From Gammaproteobacteria bacterium (GTDB lineage Bacteria > Pseudomonadota > Gammaproteobacteria > JAKDMP01): a DNA stretch of 64,000 bases. Made by a program: the position numbers and the translations under genes. The first letter of the stretch is position 1. Each line of letters opens with the position of its first letter. Under the pieces are notes generated by a model that did no database searches, was not told the DNA's origin, and saw nothing but the letters and a program-made list of their open reading frames with translations. Positions 18,796 through 29,331 of this stretch are shown here, one piece after another. The stretch spans positions 93,504-157,503 of the forward strand of contig JALUYA010000047.1 of the NCBI GenBank assembly GCA_027018875.1, read 5' to 3'.

Positions 18796-18809
18796 GTCTG
18801 GCTGCTGCG
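18783..18809. terminator. Hairpin over the overlapping folD and cysS 3' ends
   Basis: CGCAGCAGCC, a 7-base loop and GGCTGCTGCG make a perfect 10-base stem exactly where the two convergent genes meet. No T-run follows on either strand. Position and symmetry suggest a shared termination signal. Confidence 0.5.
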
Positions 18810-20195
18810 CCACAGGGTTCCTTCCGGGGTATCTTCCAGCACGATGCCGGCAGCGGCCAGTTCATCCCGAATCCGGTCCGACCGGGCGTAGTCGCCCGCC
18901 TTGCGCGCCGCGGCTCGGGCGGCGATTTGCCGGTCGATCTCCCCGGTATCGAATCCCGCACTGGATTTCCCCCGCAGGAAAGCCTCGGGATCCTGCTGCA
19001 GCAATCCCAACGGCCCGGCCAGCTCTCGCAACCGGGCCCCCAGCCCGGCCGCCGGCTCACCACTTTTGCGCCGCCGGTTGATTTCATGGGCGCAATCGAA
19101 CAGGACGGCCAGGGCCTCGGGCGTATTGAAATCCTCGCTCATTGCGGCATGGAACCGCCGGGCATAGCCTTCCCCGGCCGCGTCTCCCGGGTCGCCTTCG
19201 TGGGGAAGTCCACGCAAGCCCAGGTATAGCCGCGAAAGCGCGCTGTGTGCCTCGGCCAGCCGGCCCTCGGTATAGTTCAGGGGACTGCGATAATGGCTGG
19301 TGAGAACAAAGTAGCGTAGGGTCTCTCCCGCCCAGCGGGCAAGCAGTTGCCTCACGGTTGTGAAGTTGCCCAATGATTTAGCCATTTTTTCCTCGCCCAC
19401 CTCGACAAAGCCATTATGCAGCCACAGGTTCACGAAGGGCTCCCCGGTCGCGGCCTCGGACTGGGCGATTTCGTTTTCATGATGGGGAAATTTCAGATCG
19501 AGTCCGCCGCCATGAATATCGAAATGGGGCCCCAGGGCCGCCGTGGACATGGCCGAGCATTCGATATGCCACCCCGGGCGTCCCGGCCCCCAAGGGGACT
19601 CCCACCGGGGCTCCCCGGGCTTGGCCGCCTTCCACAGGGTGAAGTCCAGCGGCGAGCGCTTGTCCTTGCCGGGGGCGATGCGCCCGCCGGCCCTCAGCGA
19701 GTCCGGATCGTGCCCCGACAGGGCACCGTAACGCGGGAACCGCTCGACGGCGTAATAGACATCACCCGCCTCACCCCGGTACGCGTAACCTTGCTCGATC
19801 AGGCGGGTGATCATGGCAATGATCGACTCCATGCTCGCGGTGGCGCGGGGTTCATGATCGGGCCGCAGCACCCCGAGCGCGGCCTCGTCCGCGTGCAGCC
19901 GCTCGATGTAGCGGGTGGTCAGCGCCTGCCAGCCTTGACCGGTTTCCGCGGCGCGGCGGATGATCTTGTCATCGATATCGGTGATATTGCGCACATACTC
20001 GACCCGGTAACCCCGGGCGCGAAGGTAGCGCACGACCACATCGAAAGACACCAACATTCGCGCATGCCCGAGGTGACAATCATCATAGACGGTCACGCCG
20101 CAGACATAGATGCCTATCCTGCCCGGCAAGATGGGCCGAAGGGGCTCAAGCCGCCGTGATAGGGAATTGTAGCAACGGATCTCGGGCAATCTCAT
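18792..20195 (-). CDS. cysS: Cysteinyl-tRNA synthetase
   Basis: This class I synthetase charges tRNA-Cys. The 467-residue protein has the zinc/active-site Cys32 (YVCGVTVYD), the HIGH motif HLGH (41-44), the zinc ligands in HIECSAMS and HHENE, and the KMSKS motif as EKMAKSLGN (about 270). Length is usual for the family. Its start overlaps the gltX stop by four bases (ATGA), so gltX and cysS form an operon. Confidence 0.98.
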   Translation of the reverse strand: MRLPEIRCYNSLSRRLEPLRPILPGRIGIYVCGVTVYDDCHLGHARMLVSFDVVVRYLRARGYRVEYVRNITDIDDKIIRRAAETGQGWQALTTRYIERLHADEAALGVLRPDHEPRATASMESIIAMITRLIEQGYAYRGEAGDVYYAVERFPRYGALSGHDPDSLRAGGRIAPGKDKRSPLDFTLWKAAKPGEPRWESPWGPGRPGWHIECSAMSTAALGPHFDIHGGGLDLKFPHHENEIAQSEAATGEPFVNLWLHNGFVEVGEEKMAKSLGNFTTVRQLLARWAGETLRYFVLTSHYRSPLNYTEGRLAEAHSALSRLYLGLRGLPHEGDPGDAAGEGYARRFHAAMSEDFNTPEALAVLFDCAHEINRRRKSGEPAAGLGARLRELAGPLGLLQQDPEAFLRGKSSAGFDTGEIDRQIAARAAARKAGDYARSDRIRDELAAAGIVLEDTPEGTLWRSSQT

Positions 20196-21595
20196 GCGTC
20201 ATCTCGCTGGGCCAGGCCGGCCGCGTAATCAAGCCGGGCGGCACGTTCCCGGGGCGTGAGATAGGCCCATAGGCGGGCCAATTCCGGGCCGTCGAGACAA
20301 CCGCTGAGAGCGGCCCGAAGCGGCTTGAACAATCGCCGCCCCCCCAGCCCGGTCGCGATGCGCACCCGTTCGAGCACCCGCACAAAATCCTCGCAGTCGG
20401 CGCAGTTCCCGGCGGCGCGAAACAGTCCGGCCGGAGCCAGGCCTATTTCCGCCCGGGCCGGCTCGAGCATGGCCTGCGGGGCGGCCAGTAACTCGGCCCA
20501 GACCCGGAGGTCCTCGGGTCGTCTGCTGTTGTCTCGGGCCAAGTCCCAGAGGGCGGGCCAGCGGTCCCGCGCGACCGAGGAGACGCCACTCCAGCGCCAG
20601 GCCCGATCGGCGGTAAGCTCCCGCACCGCAAGCCGCTGCCAATGTTCGAGTTGTGCCTCATCGTCATGCGCCGGGGAAAGAGCCAGGCGTGCCACATCGA
20701 AATTCCCGGCAAGCTCATCAAATCCCGCAAGGGTTGCAGGCTCCGCGCTGTAGCCGAGGCGGGCCAGGTAATTCATCACCGCCTCGGGCAGGATACCCCG
20801 CTCCCGCAGGGACGCAAGACTCGCCGCCGCGCCGCGCTTGGAAAGTGGGCGCCCCTGCGCGCCGACAATCAGGGGCAGATGCCCATACGCCGGGGGTTTC
20901 CGCCCCAGGGCTTCCAGCACCAGCCGCTGACGCGGCGTATTACTCACATGATCCGCCCCCCGCAATACGTGACTGATCCGCATATCCGCATCGTCCAGCG
21001 CGTTGGCAAACAGGAACGCGGGACTCGAATCGGCCCGACGAAGGATGAAATCCCCCATCGAATCGCTCATAACCGCCTGGTGACCGCGGATCAGGTCTTC
21101 ATACTCGATCCGGCGCCCGGGGGGCACTCGGAATCTCAGCGCATGCGCCTCGCCCAAGTCGATTCGCCGCCGGGCCGCGTCATTACCGAGCCGGGCACAG
21201 CGGCCCGAATACCGCGGCGGATGCCCGGCGGCCAACTGCCGCTCGCGCTCCGCGGCCAGTTGCTCCGGCGAACAAAAACAGGGATAGGCACGATCCTCAC
21301 CAAGCAGTCGTTCGAGCGCCTCCCGGTACCGATCCCCCCGCCGGGATTGGTAATAAGGTCCAAAATCCCCGCCGATGTCCGGCCCCTCCGTCCAGGCAAG
21401 GCCCAGCCAGCGCAGATCCTCGACCAGCTCATCCACGTGCACCGCTTGGCTACGCCCGGCATCGGTATCTTCTATGCGCAAAATAAAAGCGCCACCGGCC
21501 TTGGCGGCAAACAAGGCATTGAACAGTGCCGTGCGTGCATTGCCCAGGTGCAACCGTCCCGTGGGACTGGGGGCAAATCGCGTTCTCAGCCGCAT
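20192..21595 (-). CDS. gltX: Glutamyl-tRNA synthetase
   Basis: The 467-residue class I synthetase charges tRNA-Glu. It has [15 protein letters not shown], which includes the HIGH motif, LRIEDTD, the zinc-binding pair CFC with a later [15 protein letters not shown], and the KMSKS motif in the form [10 protein letters not shown]. The C-terminal anticodon-binding part is compact and ends in a [10 protein letters not shown]...GPELARLW stretch. Some gammaproteobacteria carry a second GluRS with altered tRNA specificity, and this variant with GNAR and GAAAS could be of that kind; sequence alone does not settle it. The gene is divergent from lpxH and overlaps cysS by four bases. Confidence 0.96.
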   Translation of the reverse strand: MRLRTRFAPSPTGRLHLGNARTALFNALFAAKAGGAFILRIEDTDAGRSQAVHVDELVEDLRWLGLAWTEGPDIGGDFGPYYQSRRGDRYREALERLLGEDRAYPCFCSPEQLAAERERQLAAGHPPRYSGRCARLGNDAARRRIDLGEAHALRFRVPPGRRIEYEDLIRGHQAVMSDSMGDFILRRADSSPAFLFANALDDADMRISHVLRGADHVSNTPRQRLVLEALGRKPPAYGHLPLIVGAQGRPLSKRGAAASLASLRERGILPEAVMNYLARLGYSAEPATLAGFDELAGNFDVARLALSPAHDDEAQLEHWQRLAVRELTADRAWRWSGVSSVARDRWPALWDLARDNSRRPEDLRVWAELLAAPQAMLEPARAEIGLAPAGLFRAAGNCADCEDFVRVLERVRIATGLGGRRLFKPLRAALSGCLDGPELARLWAYLTPRERAARLDYAAGLAQRDDA

Positions 21596-21698
21596 TATGT
21601 CTCTATAAATCGCAATGAAAGTATGGATTGTTTATTGTCGCACAATAGATCGAAACCGCTATGATGTGACGCTTGATATTGTTGGGAATAGGCCGTCC

Positions 21699-22469
21699 AT
21701 GCCTCAAGCCGCATCCGCTCCGGGTGATCAGCCGACGAGTACGCTGTTCATATCCGATCTTCATCTCGACCCCTCGCGCCCCGCCGTAACCCGGGTATTT
21801 CTCGATTTTCTTGCCGGCCCGGCGCGTAAAGCCGCCGCACTGTATATCCTCGGCGACCTGTTCGAGGCCTGGATCGGGGATGACGCCATCGAGCGGCACC
21901 ACGGCGAAATCGCCACGGGACTAAAAGCTCTGTCCACCAGGATTCCGATCTATTTCATGGCCGGTAATCGTGATTTTCTCCTTGGTGCGGAGTACGCGCG
22001 ACTGGCCGGCATGGAACGGATAGCAGAGCCCGTACTGCACGATTTTTACGGGGTCTCGACGCTCCTGTTGCATGGCGACATCCTGTGCACCGATGATACG
22101 GAGTATCGCGCCTTTCGGGCGATGGTCCACAACCCGGCCTGGCAGCACGATTTTCTCGCCAAGCCCATCGAAGTCCGCCGGGCAATGGCCGGGACGGCCC
22201 GCGAGAGAAGCGGCGAGCGGCTGCGAACCCTGGCCCCCGAAATCATGGATGTCAACCCCGAGGCCGTGGCACAAACCTTTCGCAAGCAGGGCGTTCGCCG
22301 TGTCATCCACGGCCATACCCATCGCCCCGCCATCCACCAACTGGAGGTCGATGGCATAGCCCGGGAAAGGATCGTGTTGGGAAACTGGCATGAACAGGGC
22401 GGCAGCGTGCTGTGGCTGGATGCCAATGGGCCCCGGCTCGAGGCTCCGCCGCTGCAAGCGGGCGCTTGA
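21699..22469 (+). CDS. lpxH: UDP-2,3-diacylglucosamine hydrolase
   Basis: LpxH releases UMP from UDP-2,3-diacylglucosamine to give lipid X in lipid A synthesis, at the inner membrane. The metallophosphoesterase motifs are complete: SDLHLD, GDLFEAWIGDD, GNRDF, LLHGD and IHGHTHRP. The start was placed at 21699, giving 256 residues against about 240 in E. coli; the first in-frame ATG at 21615 would add an unconserved tail. An AT-rich divergent region lies between this gene and gltX. The 3' end is convergent with the glycerate kinase gene, twelve bases away. Confidence 0.95.
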   Translation: MPQAASAPGDQPTSTLFISDLHLDPSRPAVTRVFLDFLAGPARKAAALYILGDLFEAWIGDDAIERHHGEIATGLKALSTRIPIYFMAGNRDFLLGAEYARLAGMERIAEPVLHDFYGVSTLLLHGDILCTDDTEYRAFRAMVHNPAWQHDFLAKPIEVRRAMAGTARERSGERLRTLAPEIMDVNPEAVAQTFRKQGVRRVIHGHTHRPAIHQLEVDGIARERIVLGNWHEQGGSVLWLDANGPRLEAPPLQAGA

Positions 22470-22481
22470 ATAACGCGCCGA

Positions 22482-23672
22482 CTATTGCCGCCAGGCCAGC
22501 ACCAGGTCACTGACATTGGTGCCGGTGGGTCCGCTGCGAAACTCGCTTCCGGCCCGCTGGAGGAAGCCCCCGGAATCGGCTCGCCGCAAGGCCCGCCGAG
22601 CCTCTTCGATCGTTCCGCCCCGGGCAATACTGTTGCCGTCGACGACCGCGCCCGCGGTCGGGTCGGTGCCATCGTGGCCATCGCTCCCCGCGGCCAGCAG
22701 GCACCAGCCATCCCGGCCGTAGAGTTCAACGGCCGCGGCCAGGGCAAGTTGGCGGCAGCGCCCGCCGCGGCCCGGGTGCCGCGGGAGGCGGACCGTGGTC
22801 TCGCCAACCCAGCCATAAAGTCCACCCGGCAAGGACCGGAGTGAACGGGCCAGCCCCCGCCCCACATCCCGGGCATCACCCGTGAGCATGGGACCTGGCC
22901 GGGCGCCTAATTTCTTCACGACCGTCAACAACTGATCAGGACCGGCAAGCAGTTTAAGTTCAATGGGCCGCCGCCATCGCGGAGGATATTCGGGGCGCCT
23001 CGCCTCGATCCATCCCGGCAGCCGGGGCCAATCAACCACGGGTGCCTGGCTCAAAGGCCCGCCGCCCACCCAGTCGATTTCTCCCCCGGGGATATCGCTC
23101 AGCACGAACCCGGTCGTGACCCGGGACCCCAGCCAAGCGCCCAACCCGCCCGCTTTTAATTCGGAGAAAACACCGCGAACCCGGTTGACGTCCCGAATCG
23201 GCAATCCACTGGCGAGCAACCAGCGATTAAGGCGTACCAAAAAATCCAGATCAATGCCCGCGGCGGGATATTCAACCGCCGCCGAGGTCCCCCCGGAGAT
23301 CAGTACCGCAACGCGGGCGTGAGCGGGTAAACGGGTACAAAAGGCATGCAAGGCGCTACCGGCACGAAGGCTCGACTCATCCGGTACGGGATGCGCCCCT
23401 TTAAAACATTCGATCGGGGCATCTCCCGCAAGCTCCCCGGTTCCATAGCCTCGGGGCCAGGCGGCGAAGCCGGCCTCCAGTCGCCCACCCAAAATTCGGT
23501 AGGCGGCCGCGGCCATCGCCTCGCCCGCCTTGCCCAGGGAAATAACATGGGAGAAATCATCCCCCCCGAACGCTCCGGCGACCCACCGATCGGCGCGCAT
23601 GCCATGCAGTGCCCGGCGAAATAGTTGAATCAGATATTGATTCGGATCCGGCTCATATGTCGTTGAGGACAT
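22482..23672 (-). CDS. Glycerate 2-kinase, DUF4147/MOFRL family
   Basis: The 396-residue protein has the two parts of bacterial glycerate 2-kinases (GckA/TtuD type): an N-terminal DUF4147 domain with [20 protein letters not shown] and LISGGTSA, and a C-terminal MOFRL domain with [18 protein letters not shown] and TGTNVSDL. It should phosphorylate D-glycerate to 2-phosphoglycerate and so return two-carbon compounds to glycolysis. The start overlaps the end of purF by 20 bases, so it is translated from the purF message. Confidence 0.92.
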   Translation of the reverse strand: MSSTTYEPDPNQYLIQLFRRALHGMRADRWVAGAFGGDDFSHVISLGKAGEAMAAAAYRILGGRLEAGFAAWPRGYGTGELAGDAPIECFKGAHPVPDESSLRAGSALHAFCTRLPAHARVAVLISGGTSAAVEYPAAGIDLDFLVRLNRWLLASGLPIRDVNRVRGVFSELKAGGLGAWLGSRVTTGFVLSDIPGGEIDWVGGGPLSQAPVVDWPRLPGWIEARRPEYPPRWRRPIELKLLAGPDQLLTVVKKLGARPGPMLTGDARDVGRGLARSLRSLPGGLYGWVGETTVRLPRHPGRGGRCRQLALAAAVELYGRDGWCLLAAGSDGHDGTDPTAGAVVDGNSIARGGTIEEARRALRRADSGGFLQRAGSEFRSGPTGTNVSDLVLAWRQ

Positions 23673-25158
23673 CGGTCAGTTCGGCTCGCGCCCGGATCCA
23701 TTTATTGGCCTCGGCTCGCTCGGCGGCCAACTCGGCCAAATAGCCTTCGCTCACATCCCCGGTAATATACCGACCGCTGAAACAAGAATCCTCAAATTCA
23801 TGCAGGCCCGGATGTCCGGCCCGGACCGCCGTCGAAAGGTCGGCAAGATCCTGGTAAACCAACCAGTCGGCGCCGATGTAAGCCTCGATTTCGGCATTGG
23901 TGCGATCATGCGCGATCAATTCGGAAGCAGCAGGCATGTCGATGCCATACACGTTCGGATAGCGCACCGGCGGTGCAGCGGAAGCAAAATATACCCGCCG
24001 GGCACCCGCGCGTCTTGCCATCTCGACGATTTTTCGCGAGGTGGTTCCACGAACGATGGAATCATCGATAAGCAACACATTTTTGTCCCGAAACTCGAGA
24101 TCGATTGCGTTGAGCTTGCGGCGCACGGAACGTTGACGTTCTTCCTGCCCGGGCATGATAAAGGTACGCCCGACGTAACGGTTCTTGACGAAGCCTTCAC
24201 GCAGCGGCACTCCCAGCATCTGGGCCAACGGCAAGGCCGAGGTGCGGCTGGTTTCGGGAATTGGGATGACCACATCGATATCGTGATTCGGGCGTTCACG
24301 CAAGATTTTTGCGCCCAGGGAGGCACCCATCTGCAAGCGCACCTGGTAAACCGAGGCCCCGTTCATCATTGAATCGGGCCGCGCCAGATAGACGTATTCA
24401 AATATGCAGGGAACCAGTTTCGATGTTACGGCGACCTCTTGCGCATGCAGTCTCCCATCCCGCTCGATATAGATCGCCTCCCCCGGGGCGACATCGCGTA
24501 ACAGTTCAAAATCGAGCACATTCAGGGCCACACTTTCGGAGGCGATCATGTACTCGGGACCATTGTCGACATTGCGCTGACCCAACACCAGGGGGCGGAT
24601 CCCGTAGGGATCGCGGAAGGCCACGAGCCCGTGTCCCGCGATCATGGCTACCACGGCATAGGCGCCTCGGCAGCGTTTATGAACCGCGGCGACCGCCCGA
24701 AAAATATCCTCGGGTTGCGCCTTCACTCCAGCGGCACGCGAGAGTTCATGGGCAAAAACGTTGAGAACAACCTCGGAATCGGAGGTGGTATTCAGATGAC
24801 GCCGGTCGGACCGGTAGATCAGCTCGGATAGCGTCCTGGAATTGGTGAGATTGCCGTTATGCGCAAGGCCAATCCCGAACGGCGAGTTAGTGTAAAGCGG
24901 TTGGGCTTCGGCCGCACTCGGCCCCCCGGCAGTGGGATAGCGACAGTGCCCAATGCCCATATCGCCTTCCAGGCGCAACATATGCCGAGCCTGGAAAACC
25001 TCGCGCACCAGCCCGTTAGCCTTGCGCAGGTGAAACCTCCGATCCTGGGCCGTCATGATGCCGGCCGCATCCTGGCCCCGGTGCTGCAGCACGGTCAGGG
25101 CATCATACAGGGTCTGGTTGACCGGGCCCCGCCCGACGATTCCAACCACTCCGCACAT
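23653..25158 (-). CDS. purF: Amidophosphoribosyltransferase
   Basis: PurF makes 5-phosphoribosylamine from PRPP and glutamine, the first step of purine synthesis. The start at 25158 places the catalytic Cys at residue 2 (MCGVVGIVG), as required after Met removal; the longer frame to 25323 would bury it. The N-terminal glutaminase domain shows QHRGQDAAG and HNGNLTN, and the C-terminal phosphoribosyltransferase domain shows [18 protein letters not shown]. The 501-residue length is usual. It follows cvpA by one base, the standard gammaproteobacterial order. Confidence 0.98.
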   Translation of the reverse strand: MCGVVGIVGRGPVNQTLYDALTVLQHRGQDAAGIMTAQDRRFHLRKANGLVREVFQARHMLRLEGDMGIGHCRYPTAGGPSAAEAQPLYTNSPFGIGLAHNGNLTNSRTLSELIYRSDRRHLNTTSDSEVVLNVFAHELSRAAGVKAQPEDIFRAVAAVHKRCRGAYAVVAMIAGHGLVAFRDPYGIRPLVLGQRNVDNGPEYMIASESVALNVLDFELLRDVAPGEAIYIERDGRLHAQEVAVTSKLVPCIFEYVYLARPDSMMNGASVYQVRLQMGASLGAKILRERPNHDIDVVIPIPETSRTSALPLAQMLGVPLREGFVKNRYVGRTFIMPGQEERQRSVRRKLNAIDLEFRDKNVLLIDDSIVRGTTSRKIVEMARRAGARRVYFASAAPPVRYPNVYGIDMPAASELIAHDRTNAEIEAYIGADWLVYQDLADLSTAVRAGHPGLHEFEDSCFSGRYITGDVSEGYLAELAAERAEANKWIRARAELTDVLNDI

Positions 25159-25159
25159 A

Positions 25160-25642
25160 CTAGGCTCTCCCCAGCCGACTGTTCGGTAAATGTTCGCTGA
25201 TCCACACCGCCAACGGGCGGGAATAAGGCAGCAACTTCGATTGCTGCCACCACGGTGCCTGCGGCAGATTCGTGAAGGAGGCGGCCACGACCAGTGCGGC
25301 AACCGCAATATAGCCCCGGGCAAAGCCGAATATCAGCCCCATGCCGCGATCGAGCGCACTCAACTTCGCCCGCTCGACCAAGGTTCCGGCAACATGGCCC
25401 AAAACGATACCGACCAGCAGTGTCAGCGCAAACAGTCCCGCAAAAGCAAGCACCAGCCGTAATTGTTCTCCGTGCAGGTAGCGAACCAGCAAGCCGGAAG
25501 CGGCAGCGGAAAACAGCACCGCCACGACGAAGGCGCCGATCCAGCTTGCCAGCGAAAAGACCTCGCGGACGAATCCTCGAACCATCCCCACCACCGCCGA
25601 AAACACGACAATAGCGATGATGACATAATCGGCCCAGACCAT
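25160..25642 (-). CDS. cvpA: Colicin V production family membrane protein
   Basis: The 160-residue inner-membrane protein has four hydrophobic segments (about 5-22, 30-50, 62-86, 102-124) and the family features [10 protein letters not shown] near the N-terminus and the [20 protein letters not shown] stretch. CvpA proteins are linked to envelope homeostasis, and the gene is named from its role in colicin V export in E. coli. The ATG at 25642 overlaps the stop of the upstream SPOR gene by one base (TAATG), so the start is secure. Confidence 0.93.
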   Translation of the reverse strand: MVWADYVIIAIVVFSAVVGMVRGFVREVFSLASWIGAFVVAVLFSAAASGLLVRYLHGEQLRLVLAFAGLFALTLLVGIVLGHVAGTLVERAKLSALDRGMGLIFGFARGYIAVAALVVAASFTNLPQAPWWQQSKLLPYSRPLAVWISEHLPNSRLGRA

Positions 25643-26232
25643 TATCTTTTCCCCGGGGGGGCACGCAGCAGCACTTTGGCGCCGGTGAGTTTCTCGATCC
25701 GGGGTATGACCGCACGAGCATCGGCCTGCCGGGCATAGGGACCAATCATAACCCGTAGATAAATTCGTCCACGCAGCGTATTCGGATCCAGGTAAACCGG
25801 GAACCCCAATTTCTCCAACCGCCCGGCCAGCGCCCGCGCGGTATTGCGCCGGGCGTAACTGGCAACCTGGATAGTCCATCCCCGGCGTGCGCGGGAGATC
25901 CCCTTACCGATGCTGAACCGACTCGTGGAAACGGAGCCCACCGGGGCGGCCTCCGGGCTTTGCGCAGTGACGGCGGCGGGGACGGATGCCGCGACCGTCG
26001 CCTTGGCCGAGGAGGCTCCCTGCTCGGCTTCGGCCAGCGCCCGCGCGGCTATGGAGGGGTAAGTCCCGGCCGCTGCCGGCCTCGTTGTGGTGCCGGCGCC
26101 ACGGACTATCACTCCGGGAACAGGCAGGACGCGCACAACCTTGCGGGGATGGTGCGCCCGCGAAATCAGCCAAGGAACCAGAATAACGACTGCAATAATC
26201 ACTATCGCAGCACCGATCAATCGTTCTCGCAT
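25642..26232 (-). CDS. SPOR-domain membrane protein, DedD-like
   Basis: The 196-residue product has a short cytoplasmic N-terminus, one TM helix (about 6-24), a Pro/Ala-rich periplasmic linker and a C-terminal SPOR domain (about 118-190, with GWTIQVASYARRNTARALAGRL and YLRVMIGPYARQADA). SPOR domains bind peptidoglycan stripped of stem peptides at the division septum. Its place between folC and cvpA is that of dedD, a non-essential division protein. The start overlaps the end of folC by 16 bases. Confidence 0.92.
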   Translation of the reverse strand: MRERLIGAAIVIIAVVILVPWLISRAHHPRKVVRVLPVPGVIVRGAGTTTRPAAAGTYPSIAARALAEAEQGASSAKATVAASVPAAVTAQSPEAAPVGSVSTSRFSIGKGISRARRGWTIQVASYARRNTARALAGRLEKLGFPVYLDPNTLRGRIYLRVMIGPYARQADARAVIPRIEKLTGAKVLLRAPPGKR

Positions 26233-27533
26233 AGCCCCTTTTCCGGCAACAGTCCGCTCGCCCGAGCCTGCGCCACCGTATGAAATGAACCCAACACAAT
26301 GATCCGATCGCCCGTCACGGCCGATACCAAGGCCGCCTCAATGGCTTGGGTGATATTGTCACACAGTTGGGCTCGCGAAAGAACCTTGCCGGCACGAGCG
26401 GCCAGGGCAGCCGCATCCTGGCCCCGTGAACCAGCCAACCCGCCGACAAACCAGCGGGAAATCCAGGGGGACAAGGTGGCAACAACCGGGATGGGATTCT
26501 TGTCCCTGAGCATCCCGATTACGGCCAGGCTCCGCCGGGGCTCGGCGGATTCGAGCCACCCGGCCAGGTTGGCGGCCGCCCCGGCGTTGTGAGCCACATC
26601 CAGCACCCACTCCAGGCCATCTCCCCGGCACCGCTCGATGCGCCCGGGCAGGACAAGCCCGGACAGTACCCGGGAAATTCCAGTCGCATCAGGGAGTCGC
26701 TCGTGAAGCAACGCCTCACAGAGCGCCAGCGCGACAGCGGCATTATCGCGCTGGCGGGGGCCCGCCAGCGCGGGTTCCGGCAGCGGTGTACGCCATTGCG
26801 CCGGGCCCCGATAACTCCAGCCCCGCTCCAGCGGCTCGGCATCAAAATCCCGCCCGATCCGCCACAACTCGGCTCCGATCCGATCGATCCGCTTGAGCAA
26901 ACCACTCGGCGGATGCCGCTCGCCCACGATGGCTACCCGACCCGGGCGAAATATACCGGCCTTTTCCCGGCCGATCGAATCCAGATCCGGCCCCAGCCAA
27001 TCCTGGTGGTCAAAACCAACCGAAACCACGGCGGCAACATCGGGATTCACCGCATTGACGGCATCCAGGCGTCCACCCAGTCCTACTTCGAGTACGGCGA
27101 TATCCACCTCCGCCCGACGGAAAACCTCCAATGCCGCCGCAGTACTAAACTCAAAATAGGTCAGCGGAACACCCTCCCGGGCGCTCTCTACGGCATCGAA
27201 AGCACGCAGCAGCGCGCCCGGTTCGACCGCAACTCCCGCAATTGCGATCCGCTCGCGATATTCATAAAGATGCGGCGAGGTATAGGCCCCCACACGGTGC
27301 TGCCCGGTAGCCGCAAGCAACGCAGCGGTACTGACGACAACCGATCCCTTGCCATTGGTTCCCCCCACCGTCAAAACCCGGAATGGAGGGGGAATCAGGC
27401 CCAGGCGTTGTAATACCCCCTGCAGCCGCTCAAGGCCCAGCTCGATCCGAGCCGGATCGAGCTTTTCCAACCGCGCAAGCCACGCGCCCAGAGCATGATC
27501 GGGATCGATCCTCGAATCGAGCGAAGTCGTCAA
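26217..27533 (-). CDS. folC: Dihydrofolate synthase / folylpolyglutamate synthase
   Basis: This Mur-ligase-family enzyme joins glutamate to dihydropteroate and to folates. The 438-residue protein shows the P-loop [34 protein letters not shown], a basic REKAGIFR segment with the carbamylated-Lys position, and DVAHN in the C-terminal domain. All key motifs are intact. It overlaps accD by four bases (ATGA) and is part of the truA-accD-folC-SPOR-cvpA-purF run. Confidence 0.97.
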   Translation of the reverse strand: MTTSLDSRIDPDHALGAWLARLEKLDPARIELGLERLQGVLQRLGLIPPPFRVLTVGGTNGKGSVVVSTAALLAATGQHRVGAYTSPHLYEYRERIAIAGVAVEPGALLRAFDAVESAREGVPLTYFEFSTAAALEVFRRAEVDIAVLEVGLGGRLDAVNAVNPDVAAVVSVGFDHQDWLGPDLDSIGREKAGIFRPGRVAIVGERHPPSGLLKRIDRIGAELWRIGRDFDAEPLERGWSYRGPAQWRTPLPEPALAGPRQRDNAAVALALCEALLHERLPDATGISRVLSGLVLPGRIERCRGDGLEWVLDVAHNAGAAANLAGWLESAEPRRSLAVIGMLRDKNPIPVVATLSPWISRWFVGGLAGSRGQDAAALAARAGKVLSRAQLCDNITQAIEAALVSAVTGDRIIVLGSFHTVAQARASGLLPEKGLCEND

Positions 27534-28390
27534 ACAGCCGGAAGGTTCATCAGCATGGCGAGTAGATTCGCCAGGCGGTTGCGCAATTCACGCCGATCGA
27601 CTATCAGATCGAGCACACCATGCTCCAGCAGGAACTCGCTGCGCTGAAACCCATCGGGCAGAGTCTCGCGTACCGTTTGCTCAATCACCCGCGGCCCCGC
27701 AAAGCCGATCAGGGCCTTGGGCTCGGCAATATTGATATCCCCAAGCATGGCAAGACTCGCTGCAACCCCCCCCGTGGTCGGGTCGGTCATCACCGAAACA
27801 TAAGGCAAATGGGCCTCACGAAGGGCATTCAGCGCCGCGCTCGTCTTGGCCATCTGCATCAGCGATACCAGCGCTTCCTGCATCCGCGCCCCCCCGCTGG
27901 CACTGAAACAGACAAAAGCCGAACGGGAATCAATGGCGCAGCGCACCCCACGCACGAAGCGCTCGCCCACGACCGATCCCATCGACCCGCCCATGAAGCC
28001 GAATTCAAAAGCGCCCGCAACTACCGGAATACCGGCAAGCCGCCCCCGGGTAACGACCAAGGCATCTGCTTCACCAGTCTTCTTCTGCGCCTGGCTGAGA
28101 CGATCCCGGTAGCGCTTGGTATCACGAAACCGCAGAAAATCAACCGCCGTTACCGCGGCACCAATCTCTTCGCGGGGTTCGGGGTCGAGGAACAGGTCCA
28201 GGCGTTCACGCGCCCCGAGCCGTGCGTGATGATTGCACTTGGGGCAAACTTTCAGATTGCGTTCCAGTTCACCCCGGTACAATATCGAACTGCAAGCGCT
28301 GCAACGTGTCCATAGCCCTTCCGGAACCCGGCGGGTCGGCCGGGTTTCGGCGTTAATCCGAGTTGGAATCAATTTCCGTAACCAGCTCAT
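27530..28390 (-). CDS. accD: Acetyl-CoA carboxylase carboxyltransferase, beta subunit
   Basis: AccD, with AccA, transfers carboxyl from biotin-BCCP to acetyl-CoA to start fatty-acid synthesis. The 286-residue protein has the N-terminal zinc ribbon (CSAC...CPKC, about 31-56) and the carboxyltransferase core with [23 protein letters not shown] and [14 protein letters not shown]. The start overlaps the end of truA by four bases. No unusual features. Confidence 0.98.
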   Translation of the reverse strand: MSWLRKLIPTRINAETRPTRRVPEGLWTRCSACSSILYRGELERNLKVCPKCNHHARLGARERLDLFLDPEPREEIGAAVTAVDFLRFRDTKRYRDRLSQAQKKTGEADALVVTRGRLAGIPVVAGAFEFGFMGGSMGSVVGERFVRGVRCAIDSRSAFVCFSASGGARMQEALVSLMQMAKTSAALNALREAHLPYVSVMTDPTTGGVAASLAMLGDINIAEPKALIGFAGPRVIEQTVRETLPDGFQRSEFLLEHGVLDLIVDRRELRNRLANLLAMLMNLPAV

Positions 28391-29331
28391 GATTGGTAAT
28401 CCGGGCCCGGCAACAAGGACTTATCATTATAAGGAACGGAATCGATCCTATCGCAATCGATACCGAAATCCGGCTCCAGAAGGACGGCACAAGAGGGCAC
28501 CCCAAAACGTTCGGGATAATCGACCCCCAGCAGGTTGAGTCCCCGCGCCGGCGCCGTCGGACCGCCCGCGCGCCGATCGCCGCCTTGAAGCAGTTTTCCC
28601 AGCCACCCGAGCGATGCGTCGCCCTTGCCGACAACCAGCAAACTGCCAACTATATTACGTACCATGCGATATAAAAATGCATTGGCTTCAATTTCAATCC
28701 AAACAAGAGAACCTCGCGTCCGGATCTCCAGCCGTTTGATGGTACGCACCGAGCTTTTAGCCTGGCACCCGGCCGCACGAAAAGCACTGAAATCATGTTC
28801 GCCGAGCAGGAGTTCGCCCGCCCGGCGCATGCGGGCGATATCGAGCCGGGAATGGATCCAGGCGCAGGTCCGGCGACAGGATACGGGCCGCAAGGATTGC
28901 TGCAGCAACTGATACCGATAGGTACGCGAGCGGGCACTGAAGCGGGCATGAAAGTCACCGGGTACCTCACGGATCCAACGCAACGCGACATCCGCGGGAA
29001 GATTGGAGTTGACGCCAAGCAACCAGCTTCTCGGGGAACGCACGCTATTGGTGTCAAAGTGAACCACCTGTCCACCGGCATGTACCCCGGCGTCCGTTCG
29101 TCCCGCGCAAAACACGGTGAGCGGGTGATTCGCCACCCGGGACAATGCGGTCTCAAGCGTATCCTGCACGCTGCGCAACCCTTCCTGGTGCTGCCATCCT
29201 ACGAAATCGGTCCCGTCATACTCGACGCCGAGCGCAAACCTCCGGGCCGCTGAATTCTTGTCCGTCGGCTCCCTACCGTATCGTCTCAAGCAGCTCTCGG
29301 GCCTCCTGCTGGCGGGCGTCATCGCCCTCAT
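28387..29331 (-). CDS. truA: tRNA pseudouridine(38-40) synthase
   Basis: TruA isomerises uridines 38-40 in the anticodon stem-loop. The conserved catalytic Asp is in [11 protein letters not shown], and the fold signatures [12 protein letters not shown] and [13 protein letters not shown] are present. Family proteins normally start just before [10 protein letters not shown], but no ATG lies there. The ATG at 29331 follows GAGG at six bases and gives 314 residues, overlapping the end of fimV by 59 bases. A TTG at 29289 is the alternative. The C-terminus carries a tail of about 15 residues beyond the usual end. Confidence 0.94.
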   Translation of the reverse strand: MRAMTPASRRPESCLRRYGREPTDKNSAARRFALGVEYDGTDFVGWQHQEGLRSVQDTLETALSRVANHPLTVFCAGRTDAGVHAGGQVVHFDTNSVRSPRSWLLGVNSNLPADVALRWIREVPGDFHARFSARSRTYRYQLLQQSLRPVSCRRTCAWIHSRLDIARMRRAGELLLGEHDFSAFRAAGCQAKSSVRTIKRLEIRTRGSLVWIEIEANAFLYRMVRNIVGSLLVVGKGDASLGWLGKLLQGGDRRAGGPTAPARGLNLLGVDYPERFGVPSCAVLLEPDFGIDCDRIDSVPYNDKSLLPGPDYQS

